Below are positions 18,421 to 26,350 of a stretch of 64,000 nt of DNA, piece after piece (the stretch's first letter is position 1; the number at the start of each line of letters is the position of its first letter). The stretch is from positions 42,455-106,454 of the forward strand of contig JAQQAP010000036.1 of NCBI GenBank assembly GCA_028533045.1, in the 5' to 3' direction. The translations under genes and the position numbers were made by a program. A model generated the notes under the pieces. The model was not told the origin of the DNA. It did no database searches and saw only the letters and a list, made by a program, of their open reading frames with translations. The stretch is from Spirochaetales bacterium (GTDB taxonomy: Bacteria > Spirochaetota > Spirochaetia > DSM-2461).

Positions 18421-18454
18421 CTTGACTCCTTGTGGCTATTATAGGCAAATCAAC

Positions 18455-18964
18455 TTAAGAAGAATATCCCTCCTTTGGGGATTTTAGGTGATTCACGATG
18501 GCCCGGGAGAGTTGCTCCGGACTATCATCTATGGACAAAATTAAGCCGTAATCCGGTTCCTCAAGAGCATCAAACTGACTTTTTAACATGTCCGACTTAA
18601 AATAGTGGCCCTTCCGGGAGGCCATCCGTTCCCGAATCGTCTCATAACTACCTTTTAAATAGACCCATTCAATCGGCTTGCCCAATCCCTCGCCCAGGAA
18701 TTGACGGTACGATTCCTTCAAAGCGGAACAGGTAAAAACGGCCGACTCCCCTCTACGTTGAAACGCAGCTATTTTTTGCCGGATCGCCTCAAGCCAGGGC
18801 CAGCGATCTTCGTCAGTCAGAGGAGTGCCTCCGCTCATTTTGCGAAGGTTTTCCTCGGGATGAAAGCTGTCCGCCTCCAGATAGGGCCATCCCAGGGCCT
18901 GAGCCGTCAACTCACCCACCGTTGTCTTTCCGCATCCGCTCACACCCATAATCAGGATCACCAT
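18455..18964 (-). CDS. gntK: Gluconokinase
   Basis: The 169-residue protein has a P-loop (GVSGCGKTTVG), the substrate motif EADSFHPEENLRKMSGGTPLTDEDRWPWL and FTCSALKESYRQFL, and a typical thermoresistant-gluconokinase length. It phosphorylates D-gluconate to 6-phosphogluconate using ATP in the cytoplasm, feeding the pentose-phosphate or Entner-Doudoroff pathway. GGAGGAGGACGGTT precedes the ATG. No gluconate permease lies next to it. The gene diverges from the radical SAM gene at 19036. Confidence 0.92.
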   Translation of the reverse strand: MVILIMGVSGCGKTTVGELTAQALGWPYLEADSFHPEENLRKMSGGTPLTDEDRWPWLEAIRQKIAAFQRRGESAVFTCSALKESYRQFLGEGLGKPIEWVYLKGSYETIRERMASRKGHYFKSDMLKSQFDALEEPDYGLILSIDDSPEQLSRAIVNHLKSPKEGYSS

Positions 18965-19000
18965 AACCGTCCTCCTCCGGCCCTAAAGGGTATAACAGCT

Positions 19001-19029
19001 TTCCCGGCCTGTCAATTTCATACTATAAT
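19001..19029 (+). promoter_or_regulatory. Predicted leaderless promoter of the radical SAM gene
   Basis: A perfect TATAAT (19024-19029) ends exactly six bases before the ATG at 19036; a poor -35 (TTCCCG, 19001-19006) lies 17 bases upstream. No Shine-Dalgarno sequence is present (CGGGCC lies between). Confidence 0.5.
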
Positions 19030-19035
19030 CGGGCC

Positions 19036-20535
19036 ATGGTACTTTTGAACCCTCCCGCCGTCCGTAACTGTGAACCTCCCGTGGGTCTGAGCCGCATAGC
19101 CGGAGCCCTTCGTGCCGCCGGTGAACCGGTTAAGCTGATTGACGGCGCCCGGGACGCTCTGGACTGGCTCTCGGAGCAGGAAGGAACCGACAAAGAAGAC
19201 AGGCAGGCCCGACGGGTCTACCGCTCCCGGAACCACATTCGAGAAACCCTCCAGTCCCCTCGGGGATACGACTCCTTTGACCGCTACGTCAAAACCGTCT
19301 CCGACTACACTCTCCTCCTTAACAGCCCTCTCCCCAAAGAGATCCGTCTCACCCCCGCCGACTACCGCCACAGCCAACTCTCCCCGCTCCGCAGCGAAGA
19401 TATAGGCCGGGCCCAGGACAATCCGGAAAGCAACCCTTTTTACCCCTGGTTTTCTTCTGTCCTGAAAGATCTACTGGGAGGAGAAGAGACCCGGCTGGGA
19501 ATCTCCTTGAATTACCTAAGCCAGGTTTTAACGACGGCGGCCCTCATAGGCTTTATACAAAGGGAGTTCCCCGCAACTCGGATTCTTTTGGGAGGAGGGC
19601 TAATCTCCTCCTGGGCCCGCCGCCCGGGCCTGGAAAAGCTCCCCTTCAAGGCGGACCTCATCCATCCCGGACGGGGAGAAGAGGCGGCGGTCCGCTTCTG
19701 TGACCGGAAGTGGGCGGGAGAAGGTACGCCCTGGTTCGGAGATCTCTACGATAACCCTTACATGGCCCCCGGTCCCATTCTCCCCTACTCCGTCGCAGAC
19801 AGCTGTTCCTGGAAACGCTGCTCCTTCTGTGCCGAGCGCTGGGAAAACTACCCCTACCGGGAACAGGAAGCGCCAATAGCCGCCCGCCAACTGGCCGCTC
19901 TCACCGCAGAGCACAGCCCCGCCCTTATCCACCTGAGCGACAGTGAAATCAGCTCAGCCTTCATGACAGAGTTAATAAAAACCCCGCCCGGCGCCCCCTG
20001 GTACAGCTTCAGCCGATTTACCAAGGAGATGACCGACCTGTCCTACTGCCGCCGACTGGCCCAAAGCGGTTGCCGAATGCTTTGCCTGGGATTGGAATCG
20101 GGGGACCAGGAGGTACTGAACCGTCTGAACAAGGGAATACGGCTGGATTGGGTCTCTGTCATTCTTAAAAACCTGAAGGAAGCGGGAATAGGGACCTTCG
20201 TTTATCTTCTTTTTGGCACACCTGCGGAAAACCGGGACGCCGCTCTCCGAACCCGGGATTTTGCCCTGGAACACCGAGCTTACATGAACTACCTGAATCT
20301 GGCCGTCTTTACCATGCCCCGAATCAGCGGAGAGGCGGAAAGCCTGGAAAAGACCGACTTTTACGAAGGGGATCTCTCCCTGGCCACCGATTTCGTCCAC
20401 CCCGGCGGCTGGTCCCGCAGCGAAGTACGGCGATTTCTTGATAAGGAGTTTAGGGGAGTGCCCGAACTGCGGGAGATTTTAAAGAGAACCCCGCCGGTTT
20501 ATACGGCGAATCACGCCTCTTTTATAAAGAAATAA
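19036..20535 (+). CDS. B12-binding-like radical SAM protein with a CX4CX2C cluster motif
   Basis: The 499-residue protein begins like a cobalamin-binding domain (LLNPPAVRNCEPPVGLSRIAGALRAAG; ILLGGGLISSW further on) and continues with a radical SAM barrel. The [4Fe-4S] motif reads CSWKRCSFC, with four rather than three residues between the first two cysteines. Later barrel features are IHLSDSEISS, MLCLGLESGDQEVLNRLNKG and TFVYLLFGTPAENR. It should be a cytoplasmic SAM-radical enzyme; the substrate is not deducible. No Shine-Dalgarno sequence precedes the ATG, whose -10 box ends six bases upstream. It has no partner genes nearby that reveal a pathway. Confidence 0.78.
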   Translation: MVLLNPPAVRNCEPPVGLSRIAGALRAAGEPVKLIDGARDALDWLSEQEGTDKEDRQARRVYRSRNHIRETLQSPRGYDSFDRYVKTVSDYTLLLNSPLPKEIRLTPADYRHSQLSPLRSEDIGRAQDNPESNPFYPWFSSVLKDLLGGEETRLGISLNYLSQVLTTAALIGFIQREFPATRILLGGGLISSWARRPGLEKLPFKADLIHPGRGEEAAVRFCDRKWAGEGTPWFGDLYDNPYMAPGPILPYSVADSCSWKRCSFCAERWENYPYREQEAPIAARQLAALTAEHSPALIHLSDSEISSAFMTELIKTPPGAPWYSFSRFTKEMTDLSYCRRLAQSGCRMLCLGLESGDQEVLNRLNKGIRLDWVSVILKNLKEAGIGTFVYLLFGTPAENRDAALRTRDFALEHRAYMNYLNLAVFTMPRISGEAESLEKTDFYEGDLSLATDFVHPGGWSRSEVRRFLDKEFRGVPELREILKRTPPVYTANHASFIKK

Positions 20536-20606
20536 GAGAAAAGGCTAGTCATAAATAAGATTTACGCTATAATAGTCACATATTAGACACATAAAGGACA
20601 AAATAA

Positions 20607-21008
20607 ATGATCAAAAAATTATTTCTCACTTTGACAATGATTTCGGCGCTTCTCTTTTTCGCAGGCTGCGATGACGGTTCAAGCGATTCTTCCAGCGGTG
20701 TATCCCTAAGCCCCCCTAGCTGGATACAGGGTTCCTGGGAAGGAACCGACAGCTACGGTGATACCTACACCTATACTTTTACCAGCAATAGCGTTTCATG
20801 GGATGGTGATGACCTTGCAAACATAGCCACAACATACGAAGTTAGTTTCACAGATAGTACAGGAACGACAACCGATGGATACAATACCTATTCTATATCA
20901 GGAACAGATTCATATGGGACTTACACCGAAGTTTATACAGAAACCAGTGATAGCAATATTATTACCTGTTTCAATGAAGATGAAACATTTGACCTAAACA
21001 AGCAATAA
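20607..21008 (+). CDS. Small secreted lipoprotein, paralogue A
   Basis: The signal ends in the lipobox FAGC followed by DDGSSDSSS, and the mature part is rich in Ser, Thr, Tyr and Asp (PSWIQGSWEGTDSYG, YTYTFTSNSVSWDG), resembling a small beta-barrel or lipocalin-like fold. It shares the signal, the acidic linker and the PSWIQG(S/T)WE motif with the gene at 21272, so they arose by local duplication. AAAGGACAAAATAA precedes the ATG. Function unknown. Confidence 0.75.
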   Translation: MIKKLFLTLTMISALLFFAGCDDGSSDSSSGVSLSPPSWIQGSWEGTDSYGDTYTYTFTSNSVSWDGDDLANIATTYEVSFTDSTGTTTDGYNTYSISGTDSYGTYTEVYTETSDSNIITCFNEDETFDLNKQ

Positions 21009-21014
21009 TTCCCC

Positions 21015-21038
21015 TCCCGGGGCCATCCGGCCCCGGGA
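21015..21038 (+). terminator. Perfect GC hairpin after lipoprotein A
   Basis: TCCCGGGGCC and GGCCCCGGGA form a perfect 10-bp stem with an ATCC loop six bases after the stop codon. There is no T-run, so it may be a factor-dependent or processing signal rather than a classical terminator. Confidence 0.5.
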
Positions 21039-21271
21039 ATCAATGACACAACATGAAGAAAGAAAGTTTTTAAACTCTAAACACTCTCGACCGCTTCACA
21101 AATACAATATATTAAATACACCATTGCGACTTGCCTCCTCCACAAGAAATCAAATCAATAAAAAAAAAAGCGACCTTTTCAATAAAAATAGAAATATTTA
21201 ATAGTTTTTAAAACAAAACGAAGGTATATTAGTTTCAATTCCAACATAAATCATTTACAAAGGAGATAAAA

Positions 21272-21655
21272 ATGATTAAGAAATTTATGTTACCTCTGCT
21301 TATGGCTATGGCCATGATGTTTTTCGTAGGCTGTGACGATGGTTCCAGTGATTCTTCCAGTAGTTCTGCTCTGAGTACCCCTAGTTGGATTCAGGGAACT
21401 TGGGAAGCATCCAGCTATTATGAATGGGAATTTACAAGTGGAAATGCAATACTCTACATGAGTTCAACTGAATATATCAATATTCAAGACTTAGCTGATT
21501 ATGGTTACACCGTTTCAGATACGACTGGGGACTACGAATACAATTTCACTGTTAGCTACTCCGGAACAACCTACTATGATTACACTTTCACTTATGATGA
21601 AACTGATGCAACTATGACCTGGAACAACGTTGAGTTCACAAAGTCCACTGACTAA
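21272..21655 (+). CDS. Small secreted lipoprotein, paralogue B
   Basis: The lipobox FVGC is followed by DDGSSDSSSSS and PSWIQGTWEAS, then tyrosine- and threonine-rich strands (DYEYNFTVSYSGTTYYDYTF). It is a diverged copy of the gene at 20607. AAGGAGATAAAA directly precedes the ATG. The 263 bases between the copies are AT-rich, contain no reading frame and probably hold this gene's promoter. A strong terminator follows. Function unknown. Confidence 0.75.
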   Translation: MIKKFMLPLLMAMAMMFFVGCDDGSSDSSSSSALSTPSWIQGTWEASSYYEWEFTSGNAILYMSSTEYINIQDLADYGYTVSDTTGDYEYNFTVSYSGTTYYDYTFTYDETDATMTWNNVEFTKSTD

Positions 21656-21663
21656 AATAGTAT

Positions 21664-21693
21664 GGGGGAGCCAAAAGCTCCCCCGTTTTTTTT
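21664..21693 (+). terminator. Intrinsic terminator after lipoprotein B
   Basis: GGGGGAGC (21664-21671) pairs with GCTCCCCC (21677-21684) around CAAAA and is followed by eight T (21686-21693). The T-run touches the stop codon of the convergent nudC gene. Confidence 0.9.
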
Positions 21694-22531
21694 ACAACTC
21701 CCCCAAAAAATCATCAATCATACGCCGGGCAATACTCCCCTGGGGAGGCAAAACAGGCAAATTATCCGCCCCGAACCACTGGGCATCAAGAATTTCCACC
21801 CCGTCCGGCACAGGCTCCCCCTCGGGACATTCGGCGGTAAAACCCAACATAAGAGAACGGGGCATAGGCCACTGCTGGGAATCAAAGTAACGGATATTCT
21901 TCACGTTTAAAGAGACCTCTTCCATGACTTCCCGGCGCACCGCGTCTTCCAGGGACTCCCCGGTCTCTACAAAACCGGCAATATGGGAGTAAAGCCCCTC
22001 GGGAAAATTCACATTGTGAGCCAGGAGAAGCTCTTCCCCCCGGGTAATCAAGACAATAACGGCCGGAGCAAAACTGGGGTAATAAAAAGCCCCGCATTCA
22101 GGACAGCGACGGCAGGACTCCTCCCGTTCCAATTCGGTCTTACTCCCGCAGCTGCCGCAGTAACGGTTTGTCCGTTCCCAGCCCAGGATCTGACGGGCCC
22201 GGGAAAAGGGGAACTGCTCCTCCCGGGGAATATCCCGGAAAACATCGTTAAAAGAGTGCCAAAGCCAACCTTCGGGCAAAGGGACCTCTTTTCCTTCCAG
22301 GCTTCCGCAAAAGAGAGAGATTTCTCTCTCCTCCGTACATCCCGTTCCCAAGCGGAACAGTTGAGTCGGTTCGGGCAAGTTCCGCTCACTTCCGGGAATC
22401 AGGAAATCGTGCGGAACGGGAGAGGCTTTCCGGGATGCCATCAGCCCTTCCTTTTCGGAGAAAATCAGCATAAGGTCGCCTTCCTGCACCTCGCTCATAT
22501 TACATAATTGGAATTGGGGGGTAAACGTCAT
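21692..22531 (-). CDS. nudC: NADH pyrophosphatase / NAD-capped RNA hydrolase
   Basis: The 279-residue protein has a zinc ribbon (YCGSCGSK then CRRCPEC), a Nudix box (GFVETGESLEDAVRREVMEE) and the NudC-specific SQQWPMPRSLM motif after it. NudC enzymes hydrolyse NAD(H) to NMN(H) and AMP and remove NAD caps from RNA. The glycine normally ending the Nudix box is replaced (EEVSL), a small deviation. The ATG at 22531 is chosen because homology begins there and a TATACT box ends six bases upstream; there is no Shine-Dalgarno sequence, so translation is probably leaderless. The frame extending upstream to 22708 is spurious. Confidence 0.9.
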   Translation of the reverse strand: MTFTPQFQLCNMSEVQEGDLMLIFSEKEGLMASRKASPVPHDFLIPGSERNLPEPTQLFRLGTGCTEEREISLFCGSLEGKEVPLPEGWLWHSFNDVFRDIPREEQFPFSRARQILGWERTNRYCGSCGSKTELEREESCRRCPECGAFYYPSFAPAVIVLITRGEELLLAHNVNFPEGLYSHIAGFVETGESLEDAVRREVMEEVSLNVKNIRYFDSQQWPMPRSLMLGFTAECPEGEPVPDGVEILDAQWFGADNLPVLPPQGSIARRMIDDFLGEL

Positions 22532-22537
22532 GGGTCG

Positions 22538-22566
22538 AGTATATCCCCGAATCAAGAGCTTGTACA
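22538..22566 (-). promoter_or_regulatory. Predicted leaderless promoter of nudC
   Basis: On the minus strand TGTACA (22561-22566), a 17-base spacer and TATACT (22538-22543) end exactly six bases before the ATG at 22531. Its -35 overlaps the -35 of the divergent promoter at 22560-22588. Confidence 0.55.
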
Positions 22567-22588
22567 GAAAGGCCCGACGGGATATTCT
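22560..22588 (+). promoter_or_regulatory. Predicted promoter of the SpoU methyltransferase gene
   Basis: TTGTAC (22560-22565), a 17-base spacer and TATTCT (22583-22588) predict a start near 22595, just before the AGGAG ribosome site of the ATG at 22605. Confidence 0.4.
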
Positions 22589-22604
22589 CTCAAGAGGAGA
22601 GAAA

Positions 22605-23330
22605 ATGGAAAAGTGCAGTTTAAAAGATAGGGCCCTGCAAAAAGAGGGCCTCCTGGTCACGGAAGGGGCCTTTCTCTTCGAACGACTCCTGGAATCGGGG
22701 CTTCCCATTGAAAATATCTGGTGCTCTCCTGCGGTTTACGAAAAATACAACCTTGCCGATTATCCCTGCCAGGTTCTTTCCCGGGAGGAGCTTTCCCAAA
22801 CCGCAGGATACAACTTCCACCGGGGCGTTTTAGCCCTGGCCCGGGCTCCCGAACTTCCCCCGCCTCCTTCCAATGAAGCCATTTCTGACCGGGGCATCCT
22901 GGTTCTCCCCCGCCTGGGCGACCCGGAAAACCTGGGAGGGATCCTGCGAAGCGCCCTGGGACTTGGAATTAAAACAGTCCTCCTGGGACCGGGAAATCCC
23001 TATGTATACGGGCGAAAAGCCCTTAGAAGCGGGATGGGAGCCCAATTCAAGCTGAATTTATACCGATTTGATTCGCCGGAAACTCTCTTTGACTGGAACG
23101 GGGGAAAACGTCCGGTCATCGCTACAGCCCTGGAAGAAAACTCCCTCTCCCTAAAAAAGTTCAGCCCGCCGGAGAAGTGGCTCCTTCTCATGGGTCACGA
23201 AGGGGAAGGTTTGGACAAGCCTTTTCTAAACAAAGCCGACTACAAACTAATTATCCCCCAAACCGAGTTTGTGGATAGCCTGAATGTCAATGTGGCCACC
23301 GGAATTCTTTTGTATCATCTTTCACACTAA
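22605..23330 (+). CDS. SpoU/TrmH-family RNA 2'-O-ribose methyltransferase
   Basis: The protein has a short substrate-binding part (KEGLLVTEGAFLFERLLESG) and the knotted SPOUT domain with its three motifs: LGDPENLGGILRSALGLG, LLMGHEGEGLD and PQTEFVDSLNVNVATGILLY. It should methylate a ribose in rRNA or tRNA with SAM. The ATG at 22605 is preferred because AGAGGAGAGAAA immediately precedes it and a promoter fits upstream. An in-frame ATG at 22530 would add 25 residues (including PRIKSL, which resembles the family's N-terminus) but would overlap the nudC start codon. The exact target nucleotide is unknown. Confidence 0.85.
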   Translation: MEKCSLKDRALQKEGLLVTEGAFLFERLLESGLPIENIWCSPAVYEKYNLADYPCQVLSREELSQTAGYNFHRGVLALARAPELPPPPSNEAISDRGILVLPRLGDPENLGGILRSALGLGIKTVLLGPGNPYVYGRKALRSGMGAQFKLNLYRFDSPETLFDWNGGKRPVIATALEENSLSLKKFSPPEKWLLLMGHEGEGLDKPFLNKADYKLIIPQTEFVDSLNVNVATGILLYHLSH

Positions 23331-23420
23331 GTATAGAAAATAAATTTGAAATTTCTGCCTTCATGAACGTTAATTAGATTACACGCATCATGCAATTAAT
23401 CATCAGAAGGAGTTACGTCC

Positions 23421-25541
23421 ATGAAGTTTTTTCAGAACAAAACCATATCCTTTGCCATCCCCCTAGTCATTATTCTTGTATTTGTTCTCATTCTGGCCTT
23501 TACAGCCCAAGCCTTCGTCATAGTTAAGCCCCTAAGGCATAACTTGATAGAATCACAACAAACGGACTATACCATTATTACCCAAGCCCTTGGGGAACTC
23601 ATAGAGTCGGAAATTAATGAAAGCCTAAGACTCCTTAACAACGGAAGCGAAGAAATCAAACGCAGTCTTTCCACCAACTCCTATGATAATAATATGGAAA
23701 ATCCCCCCCTCCGCAATACCATTGAACAGACAGTTATGGGGCTAAACCATTTAAATCCCATATTCCTGACGACCTTCTTCATGGACAGTGAGGGTATCGC
23801 ACTTTCCAGCACAAATAAATCCCTCTTGGGAAAGGACCTCTCCTCCCGCCCCTACTATGATGCCATTATCAAAGAGGGGAAGATGAACTACATCTCTTCC
23901 GATGCTCTTGTATCACTCTCAACAGGTAAAACCACCATTATTCTCGCCTCTGCCATTCAAATAGAGGGAGAGAACCAATACGTTCTGGCCACATCCATTG
24001 ACCTGGATGTCCTGGGAAGAAAATACATTTATGATAAGAATATCGGTGAAACGGGAGAAATGTTCGTTTTAGACGGACAGGGGCTTATCATTGTTCATCC
24101 CAATGAGGAACTTCGCTATACTTCAGCCAATGCCCTATCTCCCGAATACGGCAAAATTGTCTCGCAAAAGGAAGAAAAGTTCTTTGGTGTTATCAAAGAG
24201 GGGGACCAGTCAAAAAGGGCCGTAATAGTCCCCTTGGGCAGGACGGGATGGTTCTTTACTCTTACTATAAATATCAACGAAACAGAGAGTATCGTGTCCC
24301 AAATACGCACCCTCTTCTATATAAGCAATACGATTCTGATACTTTTTGTCTCCGCGATTATTGTCCTCTATCTTAAACACCGGGTAGTACAGAAGGTCAA
24401 GAAGCTTTCCGGCCTTATTAATCTCGCCTCTACGGGAGATTTGACAGAACGAGGCCTCACCCAGGGCTACGATGAAATCGCCGATATGACCGGCCACATT
24501 AATGAACATTTAAATTCATTAAGCAACTTCTTTACCGATTTAGCGGACAACCTTCACAATCTGGACGATGTGGGGGGGAATCTGGCATCAAACATGGAAG
24601 AAACTGCGGCGGCCCTTGTTCAGATACGTACCAATGTAGATGTAACACTCAACAAAATGGAGAGACAAAGAAACAGCGCCAACTCCACTGCGGCGGCCGT
24701 GGAAGAAACGGAACGGAATATAGAGTCGCTGGACCGAAATATTGCCAAGCAGAACGCCGATATTGACGAAGGAACCGCTGCCGTAGAAGAGATGGTAGCC
24801 CAGATAAACAGCATAACCACCTCCACGGAAGAAGCGGATAGCATTATGAGTGAACTAACCGCCTCTTCCCAAGTCGGCCTGGAAAACCTTACCGACGTAA
24901 CAGCTACCGTTAAGGATATCTCCGATAAATCCCAGGCTCTGGAAAGCGCCAATACCCTCATAGCCGGGATTTCCGCCCGGACCAACCTTCTGGCCATGAA
25001 CGCTGCCATTGAAGCGGCCCATGCGGGCGAAGCGGGCCGGGGATTTGCCGTGGTGGCCGATGAAATACGAAAACTGGCGGAACAGTCGGCCCTGCAGTCA
25101 AGCCAGGTAAAACAGAACATAACAGAAATTCAGCTTAGCATAGACGATGCGGTAGCCGGGGCCGATTCCACCAACGGCTCCTTCAATGATATTCGGGCAC
25201 GAGTGGAAAAAATGGATCAGATTATCGGAGAGATTCGCGCCTCCATGGAAGAGCAGGCCGAAGGGGGAAGCCAGGTACTGAATTCCTTCAAAGAGCTCAG
25301 ACATGCCGGTATGGAAGTGAAAGGGGGCTCTGCGGAAATGACCAAGGGCAACCGGATCATATTGGACGCCATGGAAGACCTCATCCATCTCCACGACGAA
25401 GTGGCCAGCGCCATGGCGGAAATAGACAATGGTATGACAGAAATCAATAAAGCCGCCGGAGCAGTAACACTCCTAAGCCAGAAGAACCGGGACAGCATAG
25501 GACATGTTAGAGAAAAGGCGGCCCTTTACCGAGTTTCCTAA
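23421..25541 (+). CDS. Methyl-accepting chemotaxis protein with dCache-type sensor
   Basis: The 706-residue receptor has an N-terminal helix (about 9-32), a periplasmic domain (about 35-290, with [20 protein letters not shown] and [17 protein letters not shown], typical of double Cache sensors), a second helix (about 295-317), HAMP ([19 protein letters not shown]) and a long cytoplasmic signalling coiled coil. The kinase-contact hairpin is [19 protein letters not shown] followed by [18 protein letters not shown]. It controls CheA and thus flagellar swimming. AAGGAG precedes the ATG by about 9 bases. It converges with the nucleosidase gene and their stop codons overlap. Ligand unknown. Confidence 0.92.
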   Translation: MKFFQNKTISFAIPLVIILVFVLILAFTAQAFVIVKPLRHNLIESQQTDYTIITQALGELIESEINESLRLLNNGSEEIKRSLSTNSYDNNMENPPLRNTIEQTVMGLNHLNPIFLTTFFMDSEGIALSSTNKSLLGKDLSSRPYYDAIIKEGKMNYISSDALVSLSTGKTTIILASAIQIEGENQYVLATSIDLDVLGRKYIYDKNIGETGEMFVLDGQGLIIVHPNEELRYTSANALSPEYGKIVSQKEEKFFGVIKEGDQSKRAVIVPLGRTGWFFTLTININETESIVSQIRTLFYISNTILILFVSAIIVLYLKHRVVQKVKKLSGLINLASTGDLTERGLTQGYDEIADMTGHINEHLNSLSNFFTDLADNLHNLDDVGGNLASNMEETAAALVQIRTNVDVTLNKMERQRNSANSTAAAVEETERNIESLDRNIAKQNADIDEGTAAVEEMVAQINSITTSTEEADSIMSELTASSQVGLENLTDVTATVKDISDKSQALESANTLIAGISARTNLLAMNAAIEAAHAGEAGRGFAVVADEIRKLAEQSALQSSQVKQNITEIQLSIDDAVAGADSTNGSFNDIRARVEKMDQIIGEIRASMEEQAEGGSQVLNSFKELRHAGMEVKGGSAEMTKGNRIILDAMEDLIHLHDEVASAMAEIDNGMTEINKAAGAVTLLSQKNRDSIGHVREKAALYRVS

Positions 25542-26209
25542 AGAGCAGCAAGGACAAAGCTGATATAGTCGGCCAGAGAAACCATCAGGACTTTGAGATT
25601 TTGCTTAAAGTCCCGGTGGGTTTCCCCATCGGCACTGTCCGAGATTCCCCGGATTTCCACAAAAGGAACATGGCTAAATTGACAGGCTCGGGCTCCCCCG
25701 GCCCCTTCCCAGGCCACGGCCAAAGCCTTTGTCCGCCCGGCCACCCGTTCTTTGCTCTCCTCACAGCTAACCTCTTCATCGCCGCTGGCAATAGGGCCAA
25801 AATGTAAGGTAAAGTTACCGGAATCGCTGCCGCAACGTCTCATAGTCTCAATCAGCTCCCTGTCAGCCTCAAAACAGGGGATCAGCTGTTTCCGGGATGT
25901 TTTAATATCATGCTCAATAGTTTTGACACCAATAACGATGTCAAAAAGCTTCACATTTACCTCCAGGCTCCCGGCAGCCCCCAAACAAAAAACCCGCTCA
26001 AGACCATCAATATGATCAAGGTAAAACTGAGTCTGAACGGCAAACTGAGCCTTTCCCAAACCTCCCGGGGCAACATAGAGTTCCAGGCGGGGGAAATAGC
26101 TAATTTCTCTTTTATCAATTATAAATGGCTCCCCCACACTCAAACTCTTTAAACGCTCAAGAAAGGGGTTCAGTTCTATTTTTGTAGGAATTACAATTAA
26201 TGTAGCCAT
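25538..26209 (-). CDS. MTA/SAH-nucleosidase-like nucleoside phosphorylase family protein
   Basis: At 223 residues it matches the PNP/UDP phosphorylase superfamily: [47 protein letters not shown], then [17 protein letters not shown] and RGISDSAD, the last being the catalytic-Asp motif of nucleosidases. It probably cleaves the glycosidic bond of a purine nucleoside (methylthioadenosine, S-adenosylhomocysteine or futalosine); the exact substrate cannot be fixed from sequence. The frame starts just after the long hairpin downstream of pheT. Its stop codon overlaps that of the convergent chemotaxis gene. Confidence 0.8.
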   Translation of the reverse strand: MATLIVIPTKIELNPFLERLKSLSVGEPFIIDKREISYFPRLELYVAPGGLGKAQFAVQTQFYLDHIDGLERVFCLGAAGSLEVNVKLFDIVIGVKTIEHDIKTSRKQLIPCFEADRELIETMRRCGSDSGNFTLHFGPIASGDEEVSCEESKERVAGRTKALAVAWEGAGGARACQFSHVPFVEIRGISDSADGETHRDFKQNLKVLMVSLADYISFVLAAL

Positions 26210-26226
26210 TTCGCTAAGATGTCCTC

Positions 26227-26350
26227 AAAAAGGAGTGGATTTGGCTCAGAATCAAGGCAGGATGGCAACCTGGACTCGCAGCGTACACAAAGTACGTGAG
26301 AATCCAGGTTGTCATCCTAACGCAGAGTCTGAGCCAAAGGCGCCCTTTTT
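26227..26350. repeat. 124-bp near-palindrome between pheT and the nucleosidase gene
   Basis: AAAAAGG...TTGGCTCAGA on the left mirrors TCTGAGCCAA...CCCTTTTT on the right. Inside, AGGATG and CAACCTGGA (from 26269) mirror TCCAGGTTG and CATCCT, with a small CGTAC/GTACG tip around 26282-26296. Mismatches are few. As RNA in either direction it forms a very long hairpin bordered by an A-run and a T-run, so it can end transcription on both strands. It overlaps the last bases of the pheT stop codon. It looks like a mobile palindromic unit rather than a simple terminator. Confidence 0.85.

Noticed and set aside
22530..22604. Longer start for the SpoU methyltransferase
   Set aside because: It would overlap the nudC start codon and lacks a good ribosome site close to the ATG. 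The ATG at 22605 has AGAGGAG; the longer form is kept as an alternative only.
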